Positions 26,183 to 37,412 of a DNA stretch of 64,000 nucleotides are shown here, one piece after another. The DNA is taken from NCBI RefSeq assembly GCF_041956535.1, contig NW_027192191.1, positions 659,328 to 723,327 on the forward strand. The letters run 5' to 3'. Source of the stretch: Calcarisporiella thermophila CBS 279.70 (lineage: Eukaryota; Calcarisporiellomycota). The notes under the pieces are model-generated. The model saw only the letters and a list, made by a program, of their open reading frames with translations, searched no databases and was not told the DNA's origin. Both the position numbers and the translations under genes were made by a program. Each line of letters opens with the position of its first letter. Position 1 is the first letter of the stretch.

Positions 26183-27176
26183 GAATTCGAGATTAAGTCT
26201 ATAATATGGAGGTATCCATCTGCCAAAGTGACTGCCAATTTTAATCTATTCAATTGTTCTTGTTAATTGCACAAATTATCCAGTCTTGTTCAATCTGCCA
26301 CCAAAATGATTTCAAGCAAAATTAAATAACGTATTCCTTTTTATAGAGATAAATTGTCAGAATTTCATGATAGAAACGGCTCTTTGCTCGTATTTTGTTA
26401 ATTATATTGTTTTATAGGTAACAATTTTAAGTCGTACGACATATTTTCTACCTTTGCTTCCTGTAATAGGGCAACTTACTCACATCTTTCTCTTGACATT
26501 GGAGTGTACTAGGGAGTAGGCCTTATGATCATAATAAAATAAAATATCGGAGAGAACCAAAGAAATAAGAAAATGGCACGAATTCTCTGATCAAATTTTG
26601 ATTATATCTCCTGCCTATACTCCCGTACACGAAAAAACAGACTAATGGCTAAGCAACTTCAAGATAAATACAAAGAAACCTTATCTAACATCTCAAGAAA
26701 ACGATGCGAGCCGCTTTATTACACCTTTGCTTCTCCTCACTATGCAGCCATATTGAATGCTGCTAACACCCTAAAGTTACATTGGATTTATGCTGTGAAA
26801 AAAAAACAGGATTTGAAGTTATGCTATAGCATAAAACTATCAGGGCTACTTAATATGTCTATCATACAGGAAATCATGGTCTACTCTAACCATCTAAATA
26901 TCTTTTATGTTATTGAGATTTATCTAACACTAGAAGTAGTATATCAACCCAGCATCCTTTGCGCGTCATTTTCGAATCACTTTTGCCATCACATAGTGTC
27001 TAGATAATCATTATATCCGATGATCATTAAAATGAGAAAAATATACAAATGAAGGAGGAAAATAAAATAGAACAAAAAAGATAGTGTTAGACAATCATAA
27101 AAACATAGGCCAAAGCAGTTTTATATACAAAGGTATCAAGCTTGGGATGAAAGAAACTCAAAGACGCTCTCTTCTC
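26183..27176. other. AT-rich intergenic region
   Basis: Strongly AT-rich. A 120-codon plus-strand ORF (26645-27007) is open but has an AT-driven composition and no recognisable domain, so I do not call it. Confidence 0.5.
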
Positions 27177-27938
27177 TCAAGGTGTACAAGTGTAGTCGAA
27201 ATCCACGTTCTCCCCAAAATCACCCACGAACTCTTCCTCCTCCCACGCGAACCCACCCTTTTCTATCCCCGTGTCGGCCCTACTTGTCTCGTCCTCCTCC
27301 CTCAACATCTTGACCCTCTCCGGGCCCAAGGTATGGGCATAGGGCGATCCCGCCCCTGCTTCCTTTTCTTCGGGCATCATTTTCTCGTTTCCCATATAAT
27401 TCTCAACGCGATCTCTCATCACCCGTTCAGCACTTAAAACTAAGGCGTGGAACGACTCCGGATCCAGCGGCTGACCACCTAGCTTCTCAAGCTGCTCCCG
27501 ACATTGGGTGTCACTTCCAGCTATTGAGGAATAGTGGTGCACTGTTCGCAGCACTTGATGGGCAAGCGCATCTACTTCCTCGCTTGTAGCGGTGGAAACG
27601 GGCGGCAGAAGGGAGAGGCGGCAGTGATGGGTCAGATCGGACCAGGACTTTTCGCGACGTTCAGTGAGGCTTTCGAATTTGTCAAAATACGTCGACTTAG
27701 TTGAAGAGACCGTGGGCTGCTCTTCCTCAATGCTCAATTGGATATCTTGAGAAGGCTTGATGTGTACTACTCGGCTTCCGAAATCTCTACCATCGCGAGA
27801 GGTGAAAACAAAGTTGGGATGAAGAGAAGATCAAAGAGAAGGGATTATAGAGCGATACCTTGGGTCGATGTGACCGTAAAGCGATTGGATGTTAACTGGA
27901 TGTTTTTCTCCAGGTGCAGCGGGTTCAACCGTCTCCAT
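27177..27938 (-). CDS. Hypothetical acidic protein
   Basis: I do not recognise this protein. Two exons, 27938-27859 and 27786-27177, are joined by a 72-nt GT..AG intron. The first ATG gives METVEPAAPGEKHPVN, and the junction reads HIDPRDFGSRVVHIKP. The product is about 229 aa, soluble, with no signal peptide or membrane segment. The middle is helical (DALAHQVLRTVHHYSS, FHALVLSAERVMRDRVENY) and the end is acidic (WEEEEFVGDFGENVDFDYT). It is divergent from the GPI-type gene at 28478. Confidence 0.72.
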
Positions 27939-28477
27939 AATGTGAAGATGACTTATACTAAGACAGTGGAAAATATCGTTTTTTTTTTGTGTTGGCCACC
28001 GGCGTTCGCCAGCGGATCTAATTCGATGAAAAACCTAACCTAAAAACTCGGCTTTGCTTTTGACGCCAAAGAAAAAGGCAAAGAGAGGGAGCGAAGCATC
28101 CTTCTCTTCTCCGCAATAGTCGTTAGGGCGCGGCCCCAGAATGCGCTTCTTCTGCTCCGCCTTGGGGAGCGCGCCTCCGACTATTGAGGTGTATACCCCG
28201 CACTTTCTTCGAGTGCCAAGTCTGGATTACCAATGCGCGCCGCCGATGCCTCCAAGGTCCATCTCGTGATGTCAGACAATGTGACTCACGTGTCAACAAA
28301 CCTTTTTTATCGCTTTTGTTTTATATATTCGAGCCCTAGTATTTACTATTAAAATTTTCCTCCAGAAAAAATAGCCGCCCCCAATTTTTACTTTTATTTT
28401 TTCCGCGCAACCTCTTTTGCTTGCTCGCCTCTTTTCATCGATCCAAACAAGAGCATCAAAACAGCCAAAGCCTCATC
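27939..28477. promoter_or_regulatory. Divergent intergenic region with TGACTCACGTG composite site and TATA-like element
   Basis: At 28282-28292 there is TGACTCACGTG, which combines a Gcn4/AP-1-type TGACTCA with a CACGTG E-box. A TATA-like TTTTATATA lies near 28,319-28,327, followed by a C/T-rich tract before the ATG at 28478. Which of the two flanking genes these serve is inferred from position; the TATA element points to the plus-strand gene. Confidence 0.4.
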
Positions 28478-29107
28478 ATGACTTCCCTCTCTGCCTTCCT
28501 CCTCCTCCTACTACTCACTCTTGCGTCCGCACAGCAGCCCACATTCCCCGCCGACATTCCCTCGTGTGTCAGTTGCCAGCCCAACTATCAAACCTTCAGC
28601 TCATGCGTCAATTCCGGCCAAATCTTCAAGAACTGGCTCGCGGTGGTCACCAATCCATCTGCCGCCGCCAGCGCGCTCCAATGCGCGTGCAACAACAACT
28701 TCGTGCAAAATATCTACCCGCAGTGCGTCGATTGCTTGAACAAGTCGAATCAGCAGTCATTCATGGGCGGCAACAACCCACCGAAAACCAGCGATATTGT
28801 GAACGTGTGCAAAGTCATCGGAATTGCGGTGCAAGACGTAACGAGTGTTGCAGGGGAGGCCGCGACAAAGGGTGAAAATGCCATTACCCAGGTGGTCAAC
28901 CAGGTGACAAGCGTGGTGGGCAATGCCGTGTCCCAGGCCTCTAGCGCCATTTCACGAGCGGCCAGTGCGCCAACCCAACCGAGCACTGCGACCACCAAAA
29001 CAAGCTCCTCCGCAGCAAGGGAGACAGTGACGCAAAAGAAGAACGTGTTTATGATTGTGTGCCTGACCCTCCTCGTCATCTTCTCCTCCGTGCTCGTCTT
29101 CTTCTAG
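28478..29107 (+). CDS. GPI-type surface protein with an 8-cysteine module
   Basis: Secreted protein of 209 aa encoded in one exon. The start at 28478 is chosen because it begins directly with a signal peptide (MTSLSAFLLLLLLTLASA); the in-frame upstream TTG-start extension would spoil this. The N-terminal domain has eight Cys in the order C-x2-C-x9-C-x25-C-x-C-x11-C-x2-C-x24-C. A Ser/Thr/Ala-rich stalk and a C-terminal hydrophobic helix (VFMIVCLTLLVIFSSVLVFF) follow, as in GPI-attachment signals. The cysteine order resembles that of the small secreted protein at 40105-40472. The count matches CFEM-like domains, but I do not see a definite CFEM signature. A cell-wall or membrane surface role is inferred. 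Confidence 0.8.
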   Translation: MTSLSAFLLLLLLTLASAQQPTFPADIPSCVSCQPNYQTFSSCVNSGQIFKNWLAVVTNPSAAASALQCACNNNFVQNIYPQCVDCLNKSNQQSFMGGNNPPKTSDIVNVCKVIGIAVQDVTSVAGEAATKGENAITQVVNQVTSVVGNAVSQASSAISRAASAPTQPSTATTKTSSSAARETVTQKKNVFMIVCLTLLVIFSSVLVFF

Positions 29108-29149
29108 GCCAAAATTTAGTTAGAGTATTTATTTTCATTTACGGACATT

Positions 29150-29444
29150 GATTTGCCTTCCCCCCCCCCCTCCTTCATTTGTTAATTAATTCTATTGTTA
29201 TTGCTATTGTTATTGCTATTGTTATTACTATTGCTATTTAATCATGACTATTATATATGGCCTTTTTTGTTCGCGATGTGGGTGGCCATCCCCATGATGT
29301 TGTATAACGCGGATGTACAAACGTTGATAAAAGACTTTTATTATTCTTGAAAACATATGGAACCACGCACAAACACCTACCCGAAAATCTGAACTATTGA
29401 CTAGGTTGGTAAAGAAGGGAGAGGGGGGGAACAGAGACAGAAGA
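29150..29444. repeat. Microsatellite-bearing 3' spacer
   Basis: About 29,195-29,240 contains tandem copies of a TATTGTTATTGC-like unit, preceded by a C10 run near 29,161. It lies between the convergent ends of the GPI-type gene and porin. Confidence 0.6.
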
Positions 29445-30471
29445 CTACGCATTGACCGAGATTCCAATACCAAGCTACGCAAATAAAGCCAAGTTCAAAT
29501 AAGATTAGCGGATGGGAGGGAAACGGGAGATTCCCGTGTGGCAAATAGATCGAGCTTACCTTGTGGGCGTTCTCGTTCAGGCGCATCGTGTCGAAGACGC
29601 CGGCCAGAGTGACCTTCACCCCCGGTCGCAGGAGCTGTGTGAAGCTCAACCCAAGGATTCCGGTGTTGTTCACCTTGGCCTTCACATAGGCCCCATTGTC
29701 CAAGAAGTACTTGGCGCCCACCTCAAGCGCCACCGGTAAGCTCTCCTCCTTCTTCGTCGTGTCGTAAACCATGCGGCCGGCCGCCTCAAGATCGGGATTG
29801 ACACGGTGGTGATATGCGGTTGTGAACACATTCAGACCCTGGTTGGCGTGCAACGTCACGGTATAGAAGGGGGCGGCATAGCCCACGGCAGCGCTGTATC
29901 GTGTCACTTTCCCCTCCACTACGTCGTACACAGTCTCCAAGCCTAGAAGGCAGCCTTCCCTTGCGAGGACCGTGTCGGCAGTGACCGTGCGGCTCTTTGT
30001 GATGTCGAAATAGCCACGCGCATGGACGCCGGCTTGTTTAAAGATGACTCCGACACGCCCCGATTTGGCATTGGTTACCGGATGGAAAGAGGAGTTAATG
30101 TCCAATTTCAGCCCCTTGCGGACTAAGGGAGAGAGGGGTTAGAACAGGCGAGAGAGTAAAGGGGGAAACAGAGCCCGCTGCGGCGCAACAATACCATTGT
30201 TTTCCAGCTCAATCTGCCCTGTGATAAGGTTGGAGGTCGTCCATCCTTGGGAAAACGTGACGCCATTCTTGAAGTCGAACCATTTCGCCTTGAGCTCTCC
30301 CTGGATAGTGTCGGCCTTGTTGTCCTTAGTTCCGTTCACTGTGAACGTCATGCCATTTGGCGCGGTGGTGTTCACCTCAAGCTTCACTGTTCCAGCTGGG
30401 AAATCCTTGCTCAGGAGATCTCCAGCCAGCTTGCTGAAGTCGGAATACGCAGTGGGGGTAGGCTGAGCCAT
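29445..30471 (-). CDS. POR1: Mitochondrial outer-membrane porin (VDAC)
   Basis: Voltage-dependent anion channel, a 19-strand beta-barrel that passes metabolites across the mitochondrial outer membrane. Three exons: from the ATG at 30471 to about 30,192; about 30,123 to 29,563; and a final short exon encoding LGIGISVNA that ends at TAG 29445-29447. The N-terminus (AYSDFSKLAGDLLSKDF) is the amphipathic voltage-sensor helix. Amphipathic strands such as FTVNGTKDNKADTIQGEL and FKNGVTFSQGWTTSN follow. The C-terminal strand after NENAHK matches the family beta-signal. The length of about 290 aa is normal. Confidence 0.94.
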
Positions 30472-31383
30472 TCTCCAATCGTGAATTGCTAGCTAGATGG
30501 AGAATATTAGTATGATGGAATGAATCCCGCAGTCGATCGACTGTGCTGAAGAGCTTGGATGGAATGCTTACTTTATAGATGAGGATGAGAGACACGAAAA
30601 AAAAATGGGAGGGAAAATTAAAAGGCTCGCGATAGGGCGTAAAGGGTGCATGGGTCGTTTCAAACTCCGCGATCAAAGGACGGATATGTGCCTATGGTTC
30701 ACTGGCATGGATGCTTGAGAGGGAGCCGAGCAGCCAGCAGAGAAGTCGGCAAGCGTTCCTATTATTCCGTTGATATGGTTATGACCCAGCTTATTAAAGA
30801 AGCATGCCTCGATGAGAATGGTTTCTGAACTAAATTAAACCGTCTGAAAGTGAATAACTCATGCCCAATCTGTTACCGTGAGAGCAGAGGGGACCTGAAG
30901 AGTCCATAAGACATGCAAATTTAGAGCTGGTTTCCTTTTTCTAGAGCAAGAGCTTTCCTAGCTGCTCGTGGCCATTTGATTTGAAAGCAATTTCTCTCTT
31001 CTCACAATCGAGCCAAAATAAAGCGTGTTTGTGGCAGAATCCATGCCTGTCCACCAGAGAAGGCACGGCATCCACCAGAACCTCCCAATTCAAGTGTATG
31101 CTTGGCGATCATGTATAGTGGCGACAGTAATCATTGGGGATATCTCCCGAATATTCTTAACCCTAAAAGTGCAGTAAAACTCTAAGTAGCCTATATTATT
31201 CCTAAATGATCTAGATTTGGGGGGGGAGATATAAGCAGATTATACAGCAACAAGGTCATGTTACCTACTGAATCATTAATTAGAGGGGCTAAACTTTACT
31301 CATCTGCTTTAACATTACAATAAATACAAAGAATAATCTATAAAAATAAAAATATGGGCTTCAGAAATCCCCTAATCACTTCC
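30472..31383. other. Gene-free stretch between porin and the membrane-protein gene
   Basis: No supported gene, RNA or repeat found. Confidence 0.5.
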
Positions 31384-32351
31384 CTAGGCACCTGTCGTAA
31401 GAAGCAGGCTGTCGTACCCGTAGCTAGAGTAGAAGAAAGAAAGGAAGGAAGATCCGATTATTGACCAAATAGTATCCTCGAGCTATTGGCTCATACTTAC
31501 GCAATGATCCCCTCCATATAACACGCAAAGGCACACCCAGCGGCAACTTGTGACACCGGATGTCCGAATTGCGTGTAGAAGGCAAGGGTGTAGAAGACGA
31601 TCCAGTGGTGGATGTGGAAGGAGACGCGAGGGTGATTTGCCGAGGCACTTTCTTGTGCTTCTCTGGATTCTGCAGCTTGTTCCAAGCTGTCCTCGCTGGA
31701 ATGCCCCCTCGCTCGGCCCCACCCAAAGTACTCCCTGAGCTTCTGCCGAATCCATCCGTGGTTTTGTTCCTCTAGAGCCAGGGCAGCCGCCGCAAAGAGC
31801 AGGGCCGGAATCAGAAGACTGCCCAGATACAGCCCAAGGTACAATGGCCCGCCTCTATATGCGAGATAGATGTGGAAGCCTCCGGCTGCCAATATGATAC
31901 TTAATACACTCCCCGCCAAAATCCACATGGCTGGCGGCCAGTCTCTGATTTGCGGCAGAGAGAATTTAGCCCAAGGGAACTGGGAAACGATGACGTAAAT
32001 AAAAAGCGTAGGGTAGAAGGCAACGACCATGATCCAGCTATTTAATGATCCTAGAATCAGATATTCTGAACGAGGTAGGCTAGCAGCCACTGCTACTCAC
32101 CCAAAGGTCTGCGTGTAGTTGCCGAATACAAAGAGAACGACCCCGTACATGAACGACTTTCGTAGATCCTCAAAGTGTCGGGCTGGCGACTTGTCTGTCC
32201 GCTCCCAGTTGAAGACTGGGGCGAGGCACCAGAAGAGCAGGTAAGGGACAAGGTGCAAGAAGAGGACATAGTACACGTAGACCGAGAGATCAAAAGATGC
32301 GATCCAGGTGAGCGGAGGAATGGAGGAGGGGATGGAGCTGACGGGGGCCAT
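31384..32351 (-). CDS. Polytopic membrane protein with an HHW/FYT motif (unknown family)
   Basis: Three exons, 32351-32098, 32037-31501 and 31423-31384, encode about 276 aa. I predict six to eight membrane helices (for example VYVYYVLFLHLVPYLLFWCL, WIMVVAFYPTLFIYVIVSQF, MWILAGSVLSIILAAGGFHI). The second exon starts at the acceptor just before TGG; using the nearer acceptor would introduce a stop. The C-terminus has a His/aromatic-rich block, FHIHHWIVFYTLAFYTQF, then HPVSQVAAG and a final IAYGYDSLL. I believe this block is conserved in uncharacterised fungal membrane proteins, but I cannot name the family. It is divergent from the p24 gene. Confidence 0.78.
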
Positions 32352-32841
32352 GGGATATGGGTGCGATAATCTATGAAGAGGAGCAGAGGAAAATAGGAAG
32401 AAGGAGGAGGAGGAAGAGGAGGAGGAAGCGCAGAAGAAGGAGGCAGAAAAGAGAGGAGGGACGCAGGAATAAGAAGTGGAGAGGGAAAGTTTAATATTCA
32501 GGTGACGCGAAACTCTGGCTTCATATGTCGATTGACTTTGCAGAGTTCAGAAGAGTACCTATTCAGCTATTAGCGGGAGAGTGTGTAGAGTTTCCGTATA
32601 AAACAGCATGATGGTTTGGCATCCGCAAGCCAGCTTGATTTTCACCACGGCAAGGTTATATTAAGTCTTTCCCCTTCTCCACAGAGACTGGAAAAATTGG
32701 AGCTTTCGGCTCCTAACCCACGGACCAAGCCATCCACTTCTGACTCCGCAATCTTCCAGCGGAATTTCCGTAGAATCGACCAGCGTTGAAAACGAAGCTG
32801 TCCTAGCCGCCATCCTTCCATCCTCTCCGGCGATTCCCGCT
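32352..32841. promoter_or_regulatory. Divergent intergenic region with a purine-rich tract
   Basis: A long A/G tract of GAGGAG/GAAGAA units (about 32,370-32,460) lies in the 5' flank of the minus-strand membrane-protein gene. No other element is clear. Confidence 0.4.
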
Positions 32842-33613
32842 ATGCATTCCTTTAGTATTGCCATCCTCCCAATCATCCTCCTCTTTACCCCCGCATCGGC
32901 TCTTTATTTTATCCTTGATACCCGATCCCAGACAAAATGCTTCGTTGAACAGGTGCCCAAAGACACTATCGTGTCAGGAAAATTCCAGGTCGAGGAGTGG
33001 AGCGAGGCCGATCAAAAGTTTGTAAATAATGAAAAAATCGGCGTACGGATTACGGTCCAGGTAAACAGCATCTTCAATAGCCTCCCTTCACCACTTTGCA
33101 ATTCTAACCATTGCTCATTACCACTTGGATTCGGTCACGTCGAAATAGGAATTAAAAGAGATGCGGACGGTCCTTAACTTGAAGACGGACTCGACCGGCC
33201 GTTTTGTATTTACCTCCCACGCCGCTGGTGCGCATGAGCTCTGCTTCACAACCAACAACACCTGGTACGGCCATCAGAAGCTTCGCTTCCACCTCGAAGA
33301 CATCTCTCCATCGACCTCGGCTTTCTCCTCTATTTCCGCACCCAAATCCCCCAACTTCGTGACGAAAGAGCAGGATGCGGCCTTGCTGAATCAGATTGCA
33401 ACGCGTGTCCAAGAGCTCAACCAAAGAATCTCCCACATCCGTCGTGAACAGAGCTACCTCCGCGAGCGAGAGGCCTTGTTTAGGGACCGGAGCGAAACCA
33501 CGAATAGCAAGGTGGTATGGTGGAGTGTGTTGCAGGTGGCTGCACTCGTCATCACTTGTCTCGCCCAGCTCAAGGCATTCTACAGCCTGTTTGCCAAGAA
33601 GAAGGTGGTGTGA
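32842..33613 (+). CDS. p24/EMP24 family cargo receptor (alpha/ERP1-type)
   Basis: Type I membrane protein of ER-Golgi COPI/COPII vesicles. Two exons, 32842-33060 and 33161-33613, give about 223 aa. A signal peptide (MHSFSIAILPIILLFTPASA) is followed by LYFILDTRSQTKCFVEQVPK, the start of the GOLD domain. The two conserved Cys are in TKCFVE and HELCFTT. A coiled-coil segment (LNQIATRVQELNQRISHIRR), one transmembrane helix (VVWWSVLQVAALVITCLAQL) and the cytosolic tail FYSLFAKKKVV complete it. The tail has the FF-like/dilysine COPI signal typical of the alpha (TMED4/9, ERP1) subfamily. Confidence 0.93.
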
Positions 33614-34075
33614 GCGCATGAACTCGTCGATGCTTACTTTCCTCCAGATATCTGCCTTTTTTCCCACCCCCCACCGCCTTTCTTTGCCATCACTCCGTAT
33701 TTATCGTATATGCCCGATGTACATTTAATACCATACAATTAGTTGCAACTCAACAAGAAGAGCGCCCAAACAAAGCTAAAAAAAAGAAGACAAAAGAGCG
33801 TGCAGAAACAATCCTGGAATAAGCAAACCAACAAACATTCAATAAAGAGGGAAATAAGAAAGATGACCTACTATATCCTAAATATTAAAGTAGAAAGTGA
33901 AACAAGAAGTCGAAGAGGCCACAAGTAAATAAATCAATCGAAATAAGTTAGATAGTGTCCATAGTGGCAATATAGCGGGGAGTATGAAAACATTTACAGT
34001 TCAAAAAAAAAGGTGGATAAAGAACAATCTACATGACACAGGTGTAAAACCTTATTCCTCCGAATGAAACGGATG
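33614..34075. other. Convergent 3' spacer
   Basis: A-rich plus-strand sequence between the convergent ends of the p24 and alpha-MPP genes. No gene seen. Confidence 0.5.
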
Positions 34076-35929
34076 CTATCTTTTCAAGAGCCCCCACCGC
34101 ACGAGTATCCGTTCCACCGCCTTCAAGCCCCGGACATTCCCCACCCCTACCACGGTGGGTCGCTTCTCCCCGCTAAACACCCGTCTTGCCACACGCACCA
34201 CATCCTTCTGCCCCACTGCGTCGATTCGGTCGATGGCCTCCTCGACACTCACGTCTCCAAGCAGCAAGAGTTGACGAGCCAGCTCTTCCACTTGAGCCAA
34301 CTTGGACTCAAGTCGCATCAGCAATGCGGACTTTAGGCGCGTCTTTGCGCGGGTAAGCTCTTCCAGAGTGACACCACCCAGCATGGGCGCTTGTGTGGCC
34401 TCGTCTGCGCATGAACGCTCCGCTTCAGGAGGTGAGGTGGCCACGGGATCGCGTGTGAGGAGGAACAGTTCCCGGGCAACCACCTCCACCGCATGTAAAT
34501 TGTGGTCGGTGGCACACACCACCCAGACCCCGATTAGCCCTCCGTCGGAATATGCATGGTGGAAGGCGTGACACGACTCTAGCCAAGAATGCCGCATCAG
34601 GAGGGAGTATAGCCGGGTATGGACTCCTTTGCCCGGCCCGCCTTCAGAGAAAGTGCCGCCGCCTCCCAACATCAGGTGAATGGCGGCGAGCGGATATGCG
34701 TCCGGGTGGGAGGCGGCAGGGGCCTCGAAGGCAATACAGAGGTGAGTGTGGGGTAGATCAGGCTGTGGAATGAGCCGGGTTCCACCCCTGTAGCGAGAAG
34801 CCTTGGGCTTTGGAGAAGGGAGCGGAGAAGGAGCGGCCTGAAGAGCAGACGCCTGCAAGGCCGAGCCGGATTCTTTCCCAAAATACTCGCTGACAAGGGA
34901 CACCAATTCCTCGTGCGGTATTCCTGCCGCGGTGATCACAAGGCGCTCCGGCCGAAACCACTCTTGCATGTATTTTCGCACAACGTCGGGGGTCATTTTG
35001 GACAGGTGACCACCCGTGCACACCATCGAGTTGCCCAGCGCCCCTCCCGGGAAAGCGGTCATGTGCACGATCTCCGGCACTAGCGCCTCCATCGTCATTT
35101 CTGAGAGCTCGTGTGCGATCGCCTCGCGCTGCTCCTCGACCTCTTCCGGGGTGATAAGCGGGTGTTGAACGACATCGGACAGAAGCGCAAGCGTTTGCCG
35201 TATATCCCGCTTGAAAATGGCGGATTGGTACATGATCGATTCCCGGGAAGACGTGCACGTAAAATTGCCTCCAAGCGCCGCAATCTCATCCAGGATCTGC
35301 TCGGTGGTGCGGTGTTTTGTGCTCTGAAGCCATGTTAATACAATTCATTCCACGAAGGAAGAGGAAGAGGAATTCACCTTGAATGCCAGTCGGTCCACGA
35401 TATGGCTTGTTCCCCAGGATTGCTCTGTCTCAAAACGCGAGCCCGCACTCACAAACACTCCGACCGAGGCCATGAGACCCGAAATGTCCGTCTCCATGGT
35501 TGCAATGCGCACTCCATTTTCCAACAGGGTCACCTTCGTCATCCCATCTCTAGACAACTTGGTCTTTTTGGACAACAGCCCTCCAAGCTACATATTATTT
35601 ACATAGGTATAAAAAAGACCTTAGCATTTTGCATTCCCAGTGGGAGGAATCCATGTTTCCACGTTTTTGCAACACACCTTCAATGTTTGATCTCGTCTGC
35701 GAATCCACGAGGGCTGCGAGAGAGACTGCTGCTTCAGTGAGAGAGATCGCTGGAGGATTCGTGGACTAGGTGTGGAAGCGGGAGAGCGTGGGGATTGGGA
35801 GTGGAAGCCAGAGTGGTGGGTCGTAGTGGTCACCGCGGGAGCATTAACTCTTCCAACCGAAGTCAGCACTGTGCCAGGACTGACCCTGGGAGCAGCTAGT
35901 TTGGTGCTAGCCGACTTAGGAAGCAGCAT
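34076..35929 (-). CDS. MAS2: Mitochondrial processing peptidase alpha subunit
   Basis: Non-catalytic, substrate-recognising subunit of the matrix enzyme that removes presequences from imported proteins (M16 family). Exons: 35929-35678, 35587-35378 and 35323-34076, about 570 aa. The long Ser/Arg-rich N-terminus is a presequence (MLLPKSASTKLAAPRV onward). The M16 core starts at TKVTLLENGVRIATMETD. The zinc motif HxxEH of the beta subunit is replaced by HIVDRLAFK, as expected for alpha. The flexible glycine-rich substrate loop is present (LMLGGGGTFSEGGPGKGV), followed by HTRLY. The C-terminus includes a family-typical block (DRIDAVGQKDVVRVARRVFS). Confidence 0.94.
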
Positions 35930-37412
35930 AATGATTCACTTTTAGTCTATGAGTACCCCGCTTTACAATGACATTGAGAAAATGAATAGCATTCCAAAAA
36001 AAAGTTTAGAACAGCTCTCAAGTCTTGGGACTGTGACGAAATAAACCAATTCAATTAGGGATGAGATGATTCATAGCCAAGGCCGAGAATTTCAATTCAT
36101 CAAATTGATCTCATCTGATCCCTCTTAGTAAAATAATAGGCTGGCGTTTTAGGAATGGGTGTGCACAGCCAATTGTAAACCCGCCATGAGGTTACATCGC
36201 TACCAGACTTCCCAACTGTGAACAAGTTTGTTGATGAAATTGAAGTCCAAAAGAGATCCTCTTTTGACCCAATGAAATCTTGGGCCATTATCTGATGGTC
36301 GCCGAAGATTCTTAACGTTCCCAAGTAGCCACACAGCGCTCTCCAAAATATGCGGACGAATCGCGAATCCTTATCGGAGACAATCCCTTGCGGAAGTCTA
36401 TGTAGTCAAAATATCGTGTCGAAAAATATTCTGGCCATGGTTGGAATGGTGGCCGTGGTAGGGGTAAGGTGCATCGTTTTCGTCGCCATCGTCCATTTCA
36501 CTAAGTATTCAACCCGCTCATGGCAGCCGAGTTTTCGTGTTCTCGTGTCTATATGCCTTTAGCGACGTGCTCGATAGTTCCTTTCGTTTCGATTGGTGGT
36601 GGCGGCGGATGGACTCTGCTTGCATATTCTGACAGAGTTTCGTGAAATCGCACTGAGGATATGAATAGCTGGGTGGACCTTGTGTGATTCTGGCAGCTTG
36701 ATTTGTAGGCGACTGGTTATAATTTAATGATAATAAACGCTGCACAGCTATTTGGGAACCAAACTCACGATACTGCATATCGCCTGGTATCAGGCGGGCA
36801 GGCTTAAAGAACAAACCGGACGTTAGAACAAATGCTATGCGCATATGTTTCTTTTCGACAGGATGACTAGGGTGGATGCACAGCAAGCAGTACAAGAATA
36901 TGAAAATTTGGCAAAAAAAGGCCTTAAATACTCAGACGCTCATGTTCAAGCTAGAGAGATGTAAGGAATTGGTTTTTTTGCACTTTGTTTTTCATAACTA
37001 TAAAGCACAAGTGGACTAACGTCTTGCCTCAGGTAGTTATATTTGTAATGTTTACGTTAGTTTCCATAGTGGCCATTTAGCCCCAACGTGCATCGTGTAA
37101 AGAATGAATTTTGAAGTCTATCTATAGTCCTTGGTGTGTAGAGAATATGACCTCACCTGTTAGACCCATTCTTGGTTTGGAATAATCAGAGCTCTGATCC
37201 ATACAGAAATCCGAGAAATATTGGGTAGCGACAAATTTTCCATTGGAAATTTATTTCGTTAAAACTCGTTATCCAAAAGGCAAAATTAAGAAAAATGCAA
37301 AACAAAAAGAAAATGGCAAGGACAAATAGAAAGAGTAAAAACGGTTCAATGTGTAAATACAAGCGAAAGCCCAAGCTCCTAAAAAAGAATTAAAAAGAAA
37401 ATAGTCTCTACT
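35930..37412. other. Gene-free stretch with a retroelement relic
   Basis: Contains the Ty3/gypsy integrase fragment listed separately. The rest is AT-rich with short open frames I could not support, including a 125-codon minus-strand frame at 36518-36895 that may be further degraded element. Confidence 0.5.
36316..36495 (-). mobile_element. Ty3/gypsy integrase core relic
   Basis: On the minus strand the translation shows the rve core landmarks in order: TKTMHLTPT, then A-x-x-F-x-x-x-IF, then LHRLPQGIVSDKDSRF, then FWRALCGYLGT. The second catalytic Asp falls in IVSD. A TGA at 36406-36408 interrupts the frame between IF and LHRLP. The usual downstream AYHPQTDGQTER block is absent or unrecognisable, and no LTRs were found. 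I infer an old, inactive fragment. Confidence 0.75.

Noticed and set aside
26645-27007. 120-codon ORF in AT-rich DNA
   Set aside because: Composition follows the AT-rich background, with no domain and no splice partners.
36518-36895. 125-codon minus-strand ORF upstream of the integrase relic
   Set aside because: It could be more of the same element, but I see no gag, protease or reverse-transcriptase motif.
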